Assembly (NCBI GenBank): GCA_016801885.1
Contig: CM028884.1
Location: 19,268,864-19,332,863 of the forward strand
Reading direction: 5' to 3'
Length of the DNA: 64,000 nucleotides
Source of the DNA: Toxotes chatareus
Lineage: Eukaryota > Chordata > Actinopteri > Toxotidae
Positions 60,691 to 64,000 of this stretch are shown here, piece by piece. Within the stretch, counting starts at the first letter, position 1. Each line of letters opens with the position of its first letter. Both the position numbers and the translations under genes were made by a program. The notes under the pieces were generated by a model. That model was not told the DNA's origin. It worked only from the letters and a program-made list of their open reading frames with translations, and ran no database searches.

Positions 60691-62974
60691 ATCAAATAAT
60701 GCAAAAAAATCCCTCAGAAAAATCTCAGAATGTTTTAGCTGCCACAGTCTTCTGACAAGGGGGTAAGTTCCCAGACATTTATAACTTTATGGGCCGTTCA
60801 CACATAGTTGTCACATTATGCCCTCATGTATCACTGAGAATCTTTATAGACATTTATTTTCAGATTTTCACTAAAAAGAACATTTAAAAACGGTTGGGAT
60901 TTGGAAAAAAAAAGTTGCCATTCATGTAGAATAATCATGATTTGTAGTGAATTGGTCTTTAAACTAAGAGGCAGTGATTTAAATAGTGTTAAGGCAAGGA
61001 GAAAGTGGAGGTAGTTACATGACAGCCGCATCATCAAAGAATAATTTCACGTGGGTGAGGATATCATTCCACCTTTGTCTTGTATTATACTTTCTTCCTT
61101 TGGTTCCCATTTCACCATCCCCCGCACTCCACTCCACTACCTTTTTTGGTCTCAGTCTGAACACTTCTCTCCATTTGGCTCCATGTGAGACTGCAGCCCT
61201 CCTTAGACCATTTGCCACAGTGCTCCTTCCGAGGGAAATGCCAGAATGTTTTACTGGCTGTGCCACAGAGAGCCAAGCACTATAACCACAACACTTTAAG
61301 CTACATTCAAGTAGCTGTTTGCTACCTGAATGTGACTGTTAATGGTTTGCTGGAGTACATCTTTGACTTCTCAGACTGACAGGTGAATAAAGCAAAAATT
61401 ACTGTACCAATGAACTCCAGGGCTCATTTGGCCATGGCTCTAACAATACTCCAGGTTGCCTGTGACTTACATGTATTGCAAGGCAGCACATAAAAAGCAA
61501 ACTGTGAGAGAATGACTCACAGTCTGTGGATGGGCACAGTGGCAAAACGTATTACATTATTTCCCAGCAAAAATACTTTTCTTATTGGAGAAAGAATGAA
61601 CTGAAAGGAGTTTCCTGAAGTTTTCCCCTCTAAGTAGCAAAGAAGGCACACCATTACAGCTAACCACTGCACCCAGAGTTACAAGCCTGTTAAAAAAAAA
61701 ACTCCACACTCTTGGAAACAAAATGATCTTGTAATGCCAGAATAGTTAATGTATGACTTAGTATTTCATTACTCAGTTGTGCCGGTAACTGAAATTTCTG
61801 ATCTGTGCCGAGAAAAAGCAACAAACAAGAGGACAACAAAGCTGCAAAAATCACAAAGGAATTGCGGCCCAAAACAATAAGACCTTCTTTGAAACATCTG
61901 ACCTCTGCCTCACATCCACTTTGGCTGACTTTGTAATTATTTGTCAGACAAAATACAAACTGCCAGCTCTGGGTAATCTGTCTTGTCCTGCAGCCTTGAA
62001 GACCAATAAACAGATGACAGAAGGTCCTAGGAAACAAGCATGACATCATCACAGTGTGTATGTTCATACATGTGTGTGTTTGTGCATCTTTATGTGTTTG
62101 ATGTCTCTCTCCATTTCTAATCTCATCTAATTACACAGCTCATCGTGCCCTGAAGGAATCCAGCAGATGACATCAGACATACCACAAGTCAGCTGGTTAT
62201 TTAAAGGTGTAAAGCTGGAACATCCAAACGTGTTCACACATTATAGAGATTTATGTGATCTGTAGGTCATCTGACTCACTGGAGACTGTGACACAACAAG
62301 AGGTATGAAGTGCATGCACAAGCAAAAGAAAGTAACATATCAGTGATTAACCACCTCTCAATGCCTACCTGTATGTAAAACCAACTTTTCTCTTGAAATT
62401 TATGTAGAAACAGTATATCAGGTTGAACTATAGTTGAACTTTACATTGCAGAAATGAAATAAAAGGCCTCTAGACACCAAAGTATGTGAATCACATATAG
62501 TGCAATCTAAATACAACTTCTGCTGTTGCAAATGTAGAAATGACATGGTGACGCATTGTGAACGCTTTTGTTTGTTGTGGAGATGCTTTGGTCTTATTAC
62601 CAAAGAGGATGTCTAGACGTTTCTGAGGGGACTTTGTGAAACTCTGTGAAAATAGGAAGTTAAGAAGAAAATCAGTTTTTATGGATTCCAAGTTTTAAAA
62701 AAAAAATCTAAATTTGCAGTTTTGTGGCACAAATGCAATCTAACTGCCATGCAGCCAAATGTCGTCACATCTGAAGATAAGAATTTACTATCATCATAAA
62801 GACTGTCTTATGGAGTCCTCCAAAAATGTATTTGTATATTATTCTTATCAGATTTTATAGATAAAATCTTCCCTCACTATGAATGTAGCCACACAGCTAT
62901 GCAGCGAGTTATGGGAGTGTCATTAGTTTGAAGGTATTTGTTCATAAAAGTACTGGACAAAATGAAAATGTGGT

Positions 62975-63285
62975 CTGCTGGTGGTGATAGATGAAAGATT
63001 AGGGAATCACCAAAGTCAGCAAGATTCACCTTTGGGAAGCATAAATGTCTGTACCAAATGTTACAGCAATGATTTCAACGACTGTTGGGATTTTTCAAAA
63101 GATTTAAAAATGTTGACCTCATGGTGGCACCAGCAAATTGATGAGAGAGTTCTCCAAAGGAAATAGAATTCGTCCTCTGGGAACATGAATGTCTGTATGT
63201 AATTTCATTGCAATCCATTCAATAGCTGCTGAGCTATTTTAGTTTGGACCAAAGATGTAGTCTAACCAACAGACAGAAATGTAAC
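62975..63285 (-). repeat. Dispersed fish repeat, two partial copies
   Basis: Two related segments lie in tandem: 62995-63060 (gaatcaccaaagtcagcaag, attcacctttgggaagcata, aatgtctgtacc) and 63166-63260 (gaattcgtcctctgggaaca, tgaatgtctgtatg, then ccattcaatagctgctgagc). The second matches 32080-32160 in reverse complement. The intervening 63095-63165 contains gttgacctcatggtggcacc, also typical of this repeat as I recall it. The plus/minus assignment is relative to the copy at 32080. Confidence 0.5.
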
Positions 63286-64000
63286 ATATACATACAGCCC
63301 ACAACAGTACAAGTAAAAAGAGTCAAAGGTAACACTATAATACAGTGTAATATCATTCTATGAATCAGGTACAAATAAAATATTCAGTACTTCCTACTGG
63401 TACTTCAATGTAAGTACAGTGGAAGAAAAGAAGGAAATGGGGAACAAAGGAGTAACAACTGGAAATTTTAGAGGAAAGGAGAAAAAGGTTATGCTTTTAA
63501 TTTTCTTGTAAATACTGGGCACCTACAGAGAACAGAGAACTGGGAAACGAAACTGAAGTTCAGGGAAAAAAGGAGCAGGAGATCAGAGGTTAAGTAAATT
63601 ACTCTTTGTTTCTGAAGTAATCAGTTTTATCCTCAGCAGTAGGAATGTGTCAAACTGATCGGATTTCAGAGTTGTTCAGCCTTTTCTAACCCAATCTAAT
63701 ATTTTCTCTCTGTCAGATGAAATTGTTCCAAATTGTTTCTCTGAACTGCACAGACATCTTACTTTTGCCATCATCCAACATATTCACTAGTGGCTCAGAC
63801 TCATTTTTTGGCAGAAATATTAGGCTAATAAATTCTCCTGAGCAGACATTTTGGATTCTCTTGGCACTGTTTTCCAACTCACAGGAAAGAGGTGGAGGCA
63901 AACCAGGGGGTCTGTCTGACCCAATTTTCCACCTGTATTTTTTCAAAAGGTTTAAGCTTCCTCAAAGCTAACTCTTGCCATGAATAATTTTGGCAGAATT

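Larger units (their letters stand above)
53821..64000. other. Gene-free DNA upstream of fn1
   Basis: About 10 kb with no exon I can support on either strand. The open frames here are short, lack similarity I recognise and lack consistent splice signals. Recognisable contents are a (CT)n run (55845-55866), a possible degenerate repeat (60230-60520), a LINE reverse transcriptase relic (60549-60690) and a dispersed repeat (62975-63285). The rest is ordinary AT-rich intergenic sequence in which regulatory elements of fn1 could lie unseen. Confidence 0.6.

Overview
The window is vertebrate nuclear DNA, almost certainly from a teleost fish and probably a percomorph. It holds a very large AT-rich satellite array, then two complete multi-exon genes, atic and fn1, arranged tail to tail, then about 10.5 kb of gene-free DNA. 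The order atic then fn1, facing each other, is conserved vertebrate synteny. Compact introns, a tRNA-derived SINE tail of the kind seen in fish, and a relic of a CR1/L2-like LINE fit a ray-finned fish. All calls come from reading the sequence and from remembered family sequences; no alignment was run.

Layout. 1-68: short unique flank. 69-22546: about 295 copies of a ~76-bp satellite. Each unit is itself a dimer of two ~38-bp halves. Units come in two main classes and are arranged in larger blocks that have been copied (about 4.7-5.0 kb and about 4 kb). The right edge (22281-22546) is seven exact 38-bp units. 22547-25570: intergenic, with one stretch that resembles a conserved regulatory element and a degenerate 21-bp minisatellite. 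25639-31775 (+): atic, 15 coding exons, 591 residues, the bifunctional enzyme of the last two steps of purine synthesis. 33114-53152 (-): fn1, 46 coding exons, 2456 residues, the extracellular matrix glycoprotein fibronectin. All its modules are present: FNI 1-12, FNII 1-2, FNIII 1-15 with EDB and EDA, the V region with LDVP, the RGD loop and the C-terminal dimerisation cysteines. 53153-53350: fn1 5' leader and TATA-type promoter. 53351-64000: no gene recognised, but a SINE, a LINE relic and other dispersed repeats.

Every exon was placed by codon phase, splice consensus and protein similarity. Exon lengths sum to whole codon numbers in both genes (1776 and 7371 nt). The two genes have no shared pathway; they are syntenic neighbours whose stop codons lie 1.34 kb apart. 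I did not find a new gene system. The most unusual material is the satellite array, a GC-AG intron in atic, an altered fn1 synergy site, and a predicted in-frame alternative splice of the fn1 V region.
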